DNA of 64,000 nucleotides from Bermanella sp036960565. Its GTDB lineage: Bacteria > Pseudomonadota > Gammaproteobacteria > Pseudomonadales > Oceanobacteraceae. The stretch spans positions 8,468 to 72,467 of the forward strand of contig JBALXQ010000030.1 of the NCBI GenBank assembly GCA_036960565.1, read 5' to 3'. The notes below the pieces were generated by a model, which searched no databases, had not been told where the DNA came from, and saw only the letters and a list, made by a program, of their open reading frames with translations. Below are positions 54,231-62,593 of this stretch, piece after piece; position 1 is the first letter of the stretch; every line of letters starts with the position of its first letter. A program made the position numbers and the translations under genes.

Positions 54231-54556
54231 GTCCTTTAAATGGCCCGTATAATGAAGCATGAAGGCCAAATAGGCCAACCTTTCTGCCCTTCTATTTCAT
54301 GATGAACAAACAGTTATTCGCATCTAACTCGTTAATTTTACTCACTTTTAAAGCGAGTGCAGTTTGAGCGGCATATTTGGTGGCCTGGGCATATTTTCCT
54401 GCTTAATCATCATGCAATTGAATATCTTAATACGCCGTCGCTCGGTCACATATCCATAATATGAGGTCACGTGACGTGTTTCACGGATCGGGTCATCACC
54501 CATTCGTAAGCTAGTTTTATCTTTATCTTGAAGCTATTTATCAATGCCCGCCTATA
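54231..54556. promoter_or_regulatory. Region between attI and intI
   Basis: About 325 bases without a gene. It holds a GGCC-AAATA-GGCC inverted repeat (54274-54286), a possible weak leftward cassette promoter (TTGGCC / CATTAT, minus strand, around 54252-54281), the palindrome GTCACGTGAC (54466-54475) and the third GTGACGTGTTT. No coding sequence is evident. Confidence 0.4.
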
Positions 54557-54572
54557 CTGTATATAATTACAG
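54557..54572 (+). promoter_or_regulatory. LexA box over the intI promoter
   Basis: CTGTATATAATTACAG is a perfect CTGT-N8-ACAG LexA operator. It contains a consensus TATAAT -10 (54562-54567), so LexA would block intI transcription until SOS induction. It stands 23 bases upstream of the chosen intI start. Confidence 0.88.
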
Positions 54573-54594
54573 CATTCAAGTGCATGGTGGCATC

Positions 54595-55605
54595 ATGAGT
54601 AATTTCAAACCTGTTATCGATATACGCTCCACCATAGAGCCCACTTCAGTACGCTTTAAAGATCGCTACCGGCTCTTTATTCGCTCCAGAGGCTTGGCCT
54701 ACGCAACAGAGAAAACCTACTGCCAATGGGCTGGGCGTTTTATTCGCCATATGAAGTACACAAATGAACATGACCTATGTGTAGATCACATCAATTATTT
54801 TTTATCTAATCTGGGCAACGCTCGGGGCTGTTCTATCAATACTCAAAAAACGGCATTAAACGCGTTAGTGTTTTTATTTAGAGAGTTCTTAAGGATAGAC
54901 ATAGGTCAATTATCGTTTCAGCATGCCAGCAAACCCAGAAAAATCCCCACTGTATTATCAACAGATGAAGCCCATTCAATTATTAATGGCATTTCCGGGC
55001 GAAAGAACCTAATTGTGAAAATGTTATATGGCTGCGGATTACGCATCACCGAAACGGTTAACCTCAGGGTGAAAGACGTTGATATTAAAAATGGTGGTTT
55101 ATTTGTAATGGAGGGAAAGGGCTATAAAAGCCGTCGAACACTGTTACCTAAAAGCTTATTGCAAGCATTAACCCAGCAAATTGAGTTTGTCCAAAATCAA
55201 TTTAAAGCAGATGAATCTATTGGCATGGCTGGCGTGTTTATGCCCGATGCCCTCTCTAGAAAAATGCCAAAAGCGCAATATGAACTGGCATGGCAATACT
55301 TATTTCCCGCTGACCATTATTCAGTTGATCCAAGAACCGGTGTCGAACGCCGTCATCACCTGGGTGCACAGCAAATTCAACGGGAAATTAAACAAGCTAC
55401 TCAAGAAGCCAAAATACACAAGCGAGTTACTTGCCATACATTTCGTCATTCGTTTGCTACCGAGCTATTAAAACAAGGCACCGATTTACGCACTATCCAA
55501 GAATTATTAGGCCATTCATCCATTGAAACCACTCAAATTTACACCCATGTTGTGGGCATCAATAATCGCGGCATTGTTAGCCCAGTAGATTTACACCCGG
55601 GTTAA
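54595..55605 (+). CDS. intI: Integron integrase IntI
   Basis: A 336-residue tyrosine recombinase that inserts and excises gene cassettes at attI and attC. The catalytic set is complete: Arg150 (CGLRITE), Lys175 (GKGYK), His281 and Arg284 (HTFRH), His307 (LLGHSS) and Tyr316 (IYTHV). Each is four residues beyond its counterpart in IntI1. The IntI-only insert is present (about residues 211-256: AGVFMPDALSRK, DPRTGVERRHH). The ATG at 54595 has GGTGG upstream. An ATG at 54544 would start upstream of the LexA box and is rejected. Cassettes run the other way to its left. No frameshift is visible, so it should be active. Confidence 0.96.
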   Translation: MSNFKPVIDIRSTIEPTSVRFKDRYRLFIRSRGLAYATEKTYCQWAGRFIRHMKYTNEHDLCVDHINYFLSNLGNARGCSINTQKTALNALVFLFREFLRIDIGQLSFQHASKPRKIPTVLSTDEAHSIINGISGRKNLIVKMLYGCGLRITETVNLRVKDVDIKNGGLFVMEGKGYKSRRTLLPKSLLQALTQQIEFVQNQFKADESIGMAGVFMPDALSRKMPKAQYELAWQYLFPADHYSVDPRTGVERRHHLGAQQIQREIKQATQEAKIHKRVTCHTFRHSFATELLKQGTDLRTIQELLGHSSIETTQIYTHVVGINNRGIVSPVDLHPG

Positions 55606-55647
55606 ATTTTAGCCCTCCATTCGCTCTACGCACAATGTTTCAGGCAC

Positions 55648-55679
55648 AAAAAAAGGGATGAATTATCATCCCTTTTTAA
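55648..55679. terminator. Bidirectional rho-independent terminator between intI and the atu operon
   Basis: An 11-bp perfect stem AAAAAGGGATG / CATCCCTTTTT with loop AATTAT, T-tracts on both strands, between convergent units. Confidence 0.9.
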
Positions 55680-55700
55680 TAAGCCCAACCTACCTAAACA

Positions 55701-57734
55701 TTAGGCTGGTTCAAGGCTTTCTTCTTGCTGAGCCGCTGTCACTTCAAGCAACAACTGGCGTCCCTTCACCTGATCACCCTTCTGTACATTAATGGCGGTT
55801 ACCACACCATCAACGTCGGCTTTCATGGCGTGCTCCATTTTCATGGCTTCTAAAATCACCAGAGTTTGGCCCTTTTCTACGGTGGCGCCCTCTTGTACTA
55901 GCACATCAATAATACCGCCATCCATGCTGGCTTTTACCAAGCCAGAACCCGTACCTTCAGCTGCAGTCGCTGGAGCATGAGTATTATCACTCACCAGCAC
56001 ACAACCGTCATGCGTACTTAAATACAAATCGCCTTCGGCGTTAAATGAATAAGCAACCGACTTTTTAACGCCGTCATCCAAGTAAGTTAACATCTGCTCT
56101 TGCTTTTCTATCAAAGCAAAATCAAACACACTGTCTTTAGCTTGTACGTTAAAGTGTTTTTGTTGAGCATTTTTAACAATTACCGCTACGCTGTGTTTTT
56201 CACTGCTGCTTTCTAAGTCAAACCAGGTTGGCGCTGGATTTGAATTCCTCCAAAACGCACGCTCATTAGACTGTTTATTGCCCAATGCAGTTTTCAAATA
56301 AAACAACCAAGATGCTAACGCTTGCTGCTCATGGGTTAACGAATGAGGGCTTAACGATGGGTCATTGGCAAAGTCGTTTTCAATGAAGGCGGTAGTGGCT
56401 TCACCTTGTACAAATACTGGGTTGTTTAAAATATTAAACAAGAAACCACGGTTTGAACGTACACCTAACAATTCTAGCTTACGCAAGCTTGCCATTAAGC
56501 GACGACGGGCTTCATCACGCGTTGCGCCATACGCAATTACCTTGGCCAACATAGGGTCATAAAAAGGGCTAATCACCTGCCCTTGCTGTATGCCGCTGTC
56601 CATGCGTAAGCCATCGGTATCCATGTGAGACCAGCGTAAAACTTCACCGGTTTGTGGCATGAAACCCAGCGCAGGATCTTCGGCGTATAAACGCACTTCC
56701 ATAGCATGACCATTTAATGTGATCTCTTGCTGCTGTAAAGGCAAAAGACCACCCGCCGCAACTGAAAGCTGCCAGGCCACTAGGTCCACACCGGTTATCA
56801 ATTCGGTAACCGGGTGTTCCACTTGCAGGCGGGTGTTCATTTCAAGGAAGTAAAAGTTGCCTTGGGCATCGGTTAAAAATTCAACCGTACCGGCACCCAC
56901 ATAGGCGCAGGCTTTTGCAGCATTAACGGCTGCTTCACCCATGGCTTGGCGCAACTCTTCACTCACAAACGGTGAAGGCGCTTCTTCTACTACCTTTTGA
57001 TGGCGACGCTGTACAGAACAGTCGCGCTCACCTAAATACACACAATTACCGTGACGATCCGCAAACACCTGAATTTCAATGTGGCGTGGGCTCATCACCG
57101 CTTTTTCTAAAATCATTTCATCCGAGCCAAACGCATTTAATGCTTCCGACTTGGCGGTTTTTAATTGCGAAAGAAATTCTTCTTCATTCATCACCAAACG
57201 CATACCGCGACCACCACCACCGGCGGTGGCTTTAATCATCACTGGGAAACCAATTTTAATGGATTCGTCCAGTAGCGTTGCTTCGTCTTGCGCTTTGCCT
57301 TCGTAGCCAGGAATACATGGCACACCAGCTTCAATCATTTCAAGTTTGGCCAAACGTTTATTGCCCATTAATTCAATGGCGTGTGGGTCTGGACCAATAA
57401 AAGTAATGCCGTTCTTTTGGCAGGCTGCACAAAAGTCAGTATTCTCAGATAAAAACCCGTAACCTGGGTGAACCGCATTGGCACCGGTTTTTAAGCACGC
57501 GTCTATAATTTTTTCTATTACCAAGTAACTTTGATTCGCCTGCGAGGCACCTATACATACGGCTTCGTCGGCAAATTGTACGTGAGGTGCATCGCTGTCG
57601 GCTTCACTGTAAACCGCCACCGTTTCATAACCCATGGCTTTTGCAGTACGCATAACACGTAAAGCAATTTCACCGCGGTTGGCTACCAATACTTTTGTAA
57701 AACCGCTATTTAATTCTTTATTCATTTCGGTCAT
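55701..57734 (-). CDS. atuF: Biotin-dependent acyl-CoA carboxylase alpha subunit (geranyl-CoA carboxylase type, AtuF)
   Basis: A protein of 677 residues combining biotin carboxylase and BCCP. VLVANRGEIALRVMRTA starts the BC domain. The ATP-grasp glycine loop KATAGGGGRGMRL and the active-site MNTRLQVEHPVTE follow. The BT linker domain comes next, then the biotin-carrier domain with the biotinyl lysine in ILEAMKMEH. The start ATG at 57734 has GGAGG eight bases upstream. A longer frame to 57860 would run into the hydratase gene. With the AtuC-like partner it should form geranyl-CoA carboxylase. Methylcrotonyl-CoA is the alternative substrate. Confidence 0.88.
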   Translation of the reverse strand: MTEMNKELNSGFTKVLVANRGEIALRVMRTAKAMGYETVAVYSEADSDAPHVQFADEAVCIGASQANQSYLVIEKIIDACLKTGANAVHPGYGFLSENTDFCAACQKNGITFIGPDPHAIELMGNKRLAKLEMIEAGVPCIPGYEGKAQDEATLLDESIKIGFPVMIKATAGGGGRGMRLVMNEEEFLSQLKTAKSEALNAFGSDEMILEKAVMSPRHIEIQVFADRHGNCVYLGERDCSVQRRHQKVVEEAPSPFVSEELRQAMGEAAVNAAKACAYVGAGTVEFLTDAQGNFYFLEMNTRLQVEHPVTELITGVDLVAWQLSVAAGGLLPLQQQEITLNGHAMEVRLYAEDPALGFMPQTGEVLRWSHMDTDGLRMDSGIQQGQVISPFYDPMLAKVIAYGATRDEARRRLMASLRKLELLGVRSNRGFLFNILNNPVFVQGEATTAFIENDFANDPSLSPHSLTHEQQALASWLFYLKTALGNKQSNERAFWRNSNPAPTWFDLESSSEKHSVAVIVKNAQQKHFNVQAKDSVFDFALIEKQEQMLTYLDDGVKKSVAYSFNAEGDLYLSTHDGCVLVSDNTHAPATAAEGTGSGLVKASMDGGIIDVLVQEGATVEKGQTLVILEAMKMEHAMKADVDGVVTAINVQKGDQVKGRQLLLEVTAAQQEESLEPA

Positions 57735-57756
57735 CTCTTCGCCCTCCAAGCGCTCT

Positions 57757-58563
57757 TTATTTAGCCCAAGGTGCGGGTTGTTTTTGTACAAATGCCATGG
57801 TGCCAGCCATGCCTTCCTTACCTTGAACCGCCGCACTGAATGCTTTTGCTGCATCTTCAATTAAGCTTTCCGCATCGTTTTCGGCGGCTTTTAGCATTAA
57901 CTTTTTAGTTATGGCATTAGCATGGGGTGCACATTTTTTAAGCTGGTCTAGGGTTTGCCCTAATAGGCGCTGCACTTCTTCTTCGTCTTTTGCGTAAAAA
58001 TGTGAAATACCCAATTTCACCGACTCTTCACCGCCAAAGCGGCTGCCTAACAAAGCCAAACGTCTGGCTTGGGTTAAACCAATACGCTTCACCACAAACG
58101 GTGCAATTTGCGCTGGTGGAATACCCAGTGTCGTTTCTGGCATGGCGAACATCGCTGTGCTGGTCGCAATAGCCACATCCGTTACACACGCCAAACCAAA
58201 GCCACCACCTAAAATAGCGCCATCCAAAATACCAATGACCACTTGTGGAATTTGGTTCATTTGTAAAATAAGTTCGCCAAAGGTTTTATTTAATTCAAAG
58301 TACGGATCAGTATCGCTCTTAGCAGCTGCGGCACGAGCTGACGCCATATCTTTAATGTCACCACCTGCGCAAAAGCTACCACCTTCGCCACGCAGCACTA
58401 CCGCACGAATAGATAAATCCCCTTCAAGGTAAGTAAATACCTGAGCCAGTTCCTTCACCATGGTAAGGCTCATGGCGTTACGGGCTTGAGGCCTGTCCAG
58501 AGTGAGGTGCAAGATATGTTCTTCACGCTCGAGCTTTATGGCAGTGTAAGCTTGATCTAACAT
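57757..58563 (-). CDS. atuE: Enoyl-CoA hydratase family protein (AtuE-type)
   Basis: A 268-residue crotonase. The oxyanion-hole segments ARNAMSLTM and SFCAGGDIKDM, then ILGGGFGLACVTDVAIA and the catalytic region FAMPETTLGIPPAQIAPFV, are clear. In this operon it would hydrate isohexenyl-glutaconyl-CoA, the product of the carboxylase. The liu-pathway methylglutaconyl-CoA hydratase is similar in sequence. It is 22 bases upstream of atuF. Confidence 0.85.
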   Translation of the reverse strand: MLDQAYTAIKLEREEHILHLTLDRPQARNAMSLTMVKELAQVFTYLEGDLSIRAVVLRGEGGSFCAGGDIKDMASARAAAAKSDTDPYFELNKTFGELILQMNQIPQVVIGILDGAILGGGFGLACVTDVAIATSTAMFAMPETTLGIPPAQIAPFVVKRIGLTQARRLALLGSRFGGEESVKLGISHFYAKDEEEVQRLLGQTLDQLKKCAPHANAITKKLMLKAAENDAESLIEDAAKAFSAAVQGKEGMAGTMAFVQKQPAPWAK

Positions 58564-58654
58564 TGTTTAATTCCTTCTTGGGTTACATTTTTGTAACCCA
58601 ACCAATATTGGGCGACGTATTTTAAATGCCTTTTACAGCGACTTTTTATAACGA

Positions 58655-58685
58655 GCATAAAGAGGGCCTCAACGGCCCTTTATGC
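58655..58685 (-). other. Intercistronic hairpin between atuD and atuE
   Basis: GCATAAA and GGGCC pair with GGCCC and TTTATGC around TCAAC, with a two-base bulge. No T-tract follows on the minus strand. It may stabilise or process the operon mRNA. Confidence 0.5.
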
Positions 58686-58694
58686 ATGCCTTAT

Positions 58695-59852
58695 TTAGGC
58701 GCCACGTTTTGGTAAAATATCCATGTATTTACAAATAATGCCCAACATAATTTCATCGGCGCCGCCGCCAATTGAAGCCAAACGTCCATCACGATAAACT
58801 TGCGCCACTGGGTTTTCAGTGGTGAAACCCATGCCGCCCCAATACTGCAAACAGCTATCAGATACTTCACGAATTAATCGTCCGGCTTTCAACTTACACA
58901 TAGAGGCAAGCTCGGTAACATCCTTCTTAGCAATCATCAGGTCGCTGGCGCGATAGGTAAGTGCACGTAGCAATTCAATTTCAGTTTTAAGCTCTGCCAT
59001 GCGGAAATGAATCGCTTGGTTATTAATCAATGGCTGACCAAAGGTTTTACGTTCTCTGCAATAATCAATCGTTAGGTTAATGCACTGTTCCATCCCCATC
59101 AGACTATTGGCGGCACCCCATAAACGTTCTTCTTGGAACTGCAACATTTGCAACATGAAGCCTGTACCTTCAGCACCAATGCGATAGCGCTGCGGTACAC
59201 GTACATCATCAAAAAACACAGGCGCGGTATCAGAAGAACGCATGCCAATTTTGTCTATCTTTTCACCAATGCTTACACCCGGAGTATTAGCAGGTACCAC
59301 AATTAAAGATTTGTTTTTATGAGGTTTGTCATCGCTGGTATTGGCCAATACGCAGAAGAAATCGGCTTGTGTGGCATTGGTGATCCACATTTTTGAACCA
59401 TTAATAATGTAATCATCGCCGTCTTTCTTAGCGGTGGTTTTAAGGCCCGCTACATCAGATCCCGCGCCGGCCTCTGATACCGCAATGGCGGCAACATAAT
59501 CACCAGCAATGGCAGGGGCTAAAAATTGCTCTTTTAATTCGGTGCTACCAAACTTGGCGATGGCTGGCGTGGCCATATCGGTTTGCACACCAATAGACAG
59601 TGTTACACCGCCCGTTGTTGAATAACCAAGTGCTTCGGCTGCATACATATTGTAAGAATAATCTAAGCCTAAACCGCCGTATTTTTCTTCTTTATTAATG
59701 CCCAGCATGCCTAGGTCACCCATTTTTTTGAATACTTCTTTGGCTGGGTAAATACCGGCCTTTTCCCACTCGGCTGCATTTGGGTTAATTTCGTTTTCTA
59801 CAAAACTTTTAACTGTTTCAAAAATTGCTTTATGTTCTGGAGTAATGATCAT
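58695..59852 (-). CDS. atuD: Acyl-CoA dehydrogenase (citronellyl-CoA dehydrogenase type, AtuD)
   Basis: A 385-residue flavoprotein. AIAVSEAGAGSDVAGLKT and WITNATQADFF bind FAD/substrate, and LQYWGGMGFTTENPVAQVYRDGR with GGGADEIMLGII forms the C-terminal signature. In the atu pathway it oxidises citronellyl-CoA to geranyl-CoA. An isovaleryl-CoA dehydrogenase role is possible but less likely in this gene set. It follows the carboxyltransferase by 65 bases. Confidence 0.85.
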   Translation of the reverse strand: MIITPEHKAIFETVKSFVENEINPNAAEWEKAGIYPAKEVFKKMGDLGMLGINKEEKYGGLGLDYSYNMYAAEALGYSTTGGVTLSIGVQTDMATPAIAKFGSTELKEQFLAPAIAGDYVAAIAVSEAGAGSDVAGLKTTAKKDGDDYIINGSKMWITNATQADFFCVLANTSDDKPHKNKSLIVVPANTPGVSIGEKIDKIGMRSSDTAPVFFDDVRVPQRYRIGAEGTGFMLQMLQFQEERLWGAANSLMGMEQCINLTIDYCRERKTFGQPLINNQAIHFRMAELKTEIELLRALTYRASDLMIAKKDVTELASMCKLKAGRLIREVSDSCLQYWGGMGFTTENPVAQVYRDGRLASIGGGADEIMLGIICKYMDILPKRGA

Positions 59853-59917
59853 TTTGAATACCTAAATTTAAAAATATTAGTAACTATTAATTTTCATAAC
59901 AATAAAAACAGTGGCCG

Positions 59918-61543
59918 TTACAGACGGGCCACACCAAAGGTACTGCTTTGCAATTTACGTACTCTCGCTTCATTGCAAATACTTAAGCAGTAACCCAATA
60001 TCCGACGGGTATCTCTTGGATCAATAATCCCGTCATCCCAAATACGCGCTGTACCAAACAAGCTGGTAGAGCCCGCATCAAGTTTCTGCGCGGTGGCTTG
60101 TTCAATGGCATCCAACATTTTAGGGTCGGGAGTCATGCCCATTTTTGCTTGCTTCATTTCGGTAACAATACGCAGCACCTTACCGGCTTGTGGGCCACCC
60201 ATAACGGCTGTTTTACTGTTTGGCCACGCAAAAATAAAGGTAGGATCCAAACCGCGACCACACATAGCGTAGTTACCCGCGCCGTACGAACCACCCACAT
60301 TAATACTAATTTTAGGCACTGTGGCATTGGCCACCGCTTGAATCATTTTTGAACCGTGCTTTATCACACCGTCTTGTTCACTTTGCGTTCCCACCATGAA
60401 GCCTGTGGTGTTATGAATGAACAACAAAGGCGTATTGCTTTGTTCACACAGCTGAATAAATTGTGCCGCTTTAGCCGCACCCGATGCAGTGATAGGACCA
60501 TTGTTACCAATAATACCGACGGCATGGCCTTCAATTTTTATGCGACCACATACGGTTTGTGCATCAAATTCATTTTTAAAATCTAAGAATTCAGAGCCAT
60601 CGCTAATGCGCGCTAATATTTCACGTACATCGTAAGGCTGCTTGCTGTCGGCAGGCACTACACCAATAAGCTCATCGGTAGAGAACTTAGGTTCGGCATA
60701 TAATTTTGCATTTAAAACAGATGAGTCGGCTAGTTGGTCATTCCAAGGAATGCTCTTCAAAATTTCACGAGCAATACGAATGCCGTCGCTATCATCTTCG
60801 GCTAGGTATTCTGCGGTACCGGCCACTTGAGCATGCATTTCGGCACCGCCCAATTCTTCATCTGTGGCTATTTCGCCTGTGGCTGCTTTTAATAATGGTG
60901 GCCCGGCTAAGTACATAGTGGCTTTACCACGTACCAACACAACCCAATCGGATAGACCTGGCTGATAAGCCCCGCCCGCGGTGGCGCTGCCGTGTACTAC
61001 GGTAATTTGTGGTAAACCCATGGCCGACATACGTGCTTGAGTCGCAAACGCCTTAGCACCTTTTACAAAAACATCGGTGGCATAATTTAAGTTAGCACCG
61101 CCACTTTCAGAAAGACTCATCATCGGCAGTTTGTTTTCAAGAGCAATTTCTTGAAGGCGCAGTGACTTTTCAAGACCAGCAGGAGAAATGGTGCCGCCTT
61201 TTATGGCGCTGTTGCTCACAGATACCATAGTGCGAACACCTTCTACATAACCGATGCCAGCAATAACTCCGCCGCCAGCGCCGCTACCGTCTTTATCATC
61301 GTGCATTTTATAGCCGGCTAAAGGCATTAATTCTAAGAAAGGTGTGCCAGCATCCAACAAACGATTTAAGCGTTCACGGGGAAGCAGTTTATTGCGTTTA
61401 ACAAATTTTTCTTTGGCGGCTAATTCTTTGGCAACGACCTTGTCTTCAATTTCACGAAACTCATTTATGGCGTTTTGCATAAATTCCGTGTTGGCTTGGA
61501 AGGTATCGCCATGAGTATCAATTTCAGATTCTAAAGTTGGCAT
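59918..61543 (-). CDS. atuC: Acyl-CoA carboxylase beta subunit (geranyl-CoA carboxylase type, AtuC)
   Basis: A 541-residue carboxyltransferase. LLPRERLNRLLDAGTPFLEL and GAGGGVIAGIGYVEGV start the N-terminal half. ESGGANLNYATDVF and VHGSATAGGAYQPGLSD form the acyl-CoA site. The C-terminal half has FMVGTQSEQDGVIKHGSKM and GGSYGAGNYAMCGRG, which bind biotin. The N-terminus and the MGLPQITVVHGSATAGG wording fit AtuC better than LiuB. It is between the SDR (five bases away) and atuD. Confidence 0.88.
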   Translation of the reverse strand: MPTLESEIDTHGDTFQANTEFMQNAINEFREIEDKVVAKELAAKEKFVKRNKLLPRERLNRLLDAGTPFLELMPLAGYKMHDDKDGSGAGGGVIAGIGYVEGVRTMVSVSNSAIKGGTISPAGLEKSLRLQEIALENKLPMMSLSESGGANLNYATDVFVKGAKAFATQARMSAMGLPQITVVHGSATAGGAYQPGLSDWVVLVRGKATMYLAGPPLLKAATGEIATDEELGGAEMHAQVAGTAEYLAEDDSDGIRIAREILKSIPWNDQLADSSVLNAKLYAEPKFSTDELIGVVPADSKQPYDVREILARISDGSEFLDFKNEFDAQTVCGRIKIEGHAVGIIGNNGPITASGAAKAAQFIQLCEQSNTPLLFIHNTTGFMVGTQSEQDGVIKHGSKMIQAVANATVPKISINVGGSYGAGNYAMCGRGLDPTFIFAWPNSKTAVMGGPQAGKVLRIVTEMKQAKMGMTPDPKMLDAIEQATAQKLDAGSTSLFGTARIWDDGIIDPRDTRRILGYCLSICNEARVRKLQSSTFGVARL

Positions 61544-61548
61544 AACAA

Positions 61549-62430
61549 TTAAGCTCCCTGCTCGTCTTTTTCTTTAAAGATGTCCGGCGTTACCGCACGG
61601 TGAAAACCATTGTAGGCTTCGTTATTTTTAGCTTTAGGTAATGGCCACATGCGATTGCCTTGCGAAGCAGCTCCATCAATTCGCAAAGTAGCGCCACTGA
61701 CAAAGGCAGCCGCTTCACTTAGCAAGAAACTTACTGCACCACTCACTTCTGATTCTGTCCCCATGCGCTTAATAGGCACGGCTTCTTTTAACATAGGTAA
61801 CATGGCTTTAGCGGCACCATCATAGGTGTCCATGCCGCTTGAAATTATCCAACCCGGAGCAATGGCGTTAACACGCACACCCGATTGACCCCATTCAAAC
61901 GAAGCTGTTTTAGTGAAGTTTTCCATGCCCGCACGCGCGGCGCCAGAATGCCCCATGCCTGGCATTCCGCCCCACATGTCAGCAATAATATTTACGATGC
62001 TGCCACCGCTCTTAATCATGCATTGTGTATACACTTCACGGGCGAACAAAAAACCACCTACAAGGTTAGTACGAACAACGGTTTCAAAACCCTTTTGGTT
62101 AATGGCAGATAGCGGAGCCGGATACTGACCACCCGCATTATTTAGTAAGCCATGCACCACACCGTGTTTTTCAATAATGGCCGCTATTGTATTTTTAACC
62201 GACTCTTCTTCACGAATATCACAAGTAAAGAAATCAGCACTGCCACCGTCTTCGATAATTTCAGCTTGTACCTTTTCTAATTTGTCTTGGCTTCTACCAA
62301 TTAGCACCACATGGGCACCTAGGTGGCAAAGTTCATGAGCGCAGCAACGACCAATACCACTGCCACCGCCAGTTACTATCATGGTTTGACCCGAAAATAA
62401 GTCCTGTTTGAACACGCTGTTATAGCTCAT
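61549..62430 (-). CDS. atuB: Short-chain dehydrogenase (citronellol/citronellal dehydrogenase-like, AtuB-type)
   Basis: An SDR of 293 residues. The NAD(P) loop is VTGGGSGIGRC, and NNAGGQYPAPL follows. The usual catalytic Tyr-X-X-X-Lys motif is not clear: the expected place reads MWGGMPGMGHSGAARAGMEN, where GHSGAARAG replaces YxxxK. This is a feature of the group that includes AtuB/AtuG-like and DECR-type reductases. The ATG at 62430 (MSYNSVFK) has GAGG six bases upstream. A frame extending to 62526 is rejected. It is the first gene of the operon. Confidence 0.78.
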   Translation of the reverse strand: MSYNSVFKQDLFSGQTMIVTGGGSGIGRCCAHELCHLGAHVVLIGRSQDKLEKVQAEIIEDGGSADFFTCDIREEESVKNTIAAIIEKHGVVHGLLNNAGGQYPAPLSAINQKGFETVVRTNLVGGFLFAREVYTQCMIKSGGSIVNIIADMWGGMPGMGHSGAARAGMENFTKTASFEWGQSGVRVNAIAPGWIISSGMDTYDGAAKAMLPMLKEAVPIKRMGTESEVSGAVSFLLSEAAAFVSGATLRIDGAASQGNRMWPLPKAKNNEAYNGFHRAVTPDIFKEKDEQGA

Positions 62431-62593
62431 GACAACCTCTTTATATCGATTTTTTGTACGCCTCACCTTGCTAAATACCACCTGCAAAGGAGCTTTTTTA
62501 TTGATAACCAACACACTACCAAGCAAGCGCTTGGTTTACAACAGTAAATCTTTCAGAAATAATGGCTAAATAGTTCAGGGCATAGGTAAATAC
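62431..62593. promoter_or_regulatory. Divergent atu promoter region with TetR operator
   Basis: The 163-base gap contains ACCAAGC (62518-62524) and GCTTGGT (62529-62535), with the perfect palindrome CAAGCGCTTG (62524-62533) nested in it. This is a typical TetR-family operator, placed to control both the atu operon and the regulator. Confidence 0.7.

Noticed and set aside
54544..54594. ATG at 54544 as the start of the integrase
   Set aside because: It lies upstream of a perfect LexA box and the -10, adds 17 residues without IntI homology and has no ribosome site. The ATG at 54595 gives the normal IntI length.
51600..54594. Prophage remnant or genomic island with a transposon
   Set aside because: No phage structural genes, transposase or terminal inverted repeats were seen. 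attC sites explain the gene spacing.
54595..55605. XerC/XerD or a phage integrase
   Set aside because: The extra segment with FMPDALSRK and DPRTGVERRHH is found in IntI proteins only, and attC sites with outward-facing cassettes flank the gene.
55701..61543. Leucine/isovalerate (liu) cluster
   Set aside because: There is no HMG-CoA lyase or MerR regulator, an SDR and a TetR gene are present, and the gene order is that of the atu cluster. Sequence similarity alone cannot exclude a mixed role.
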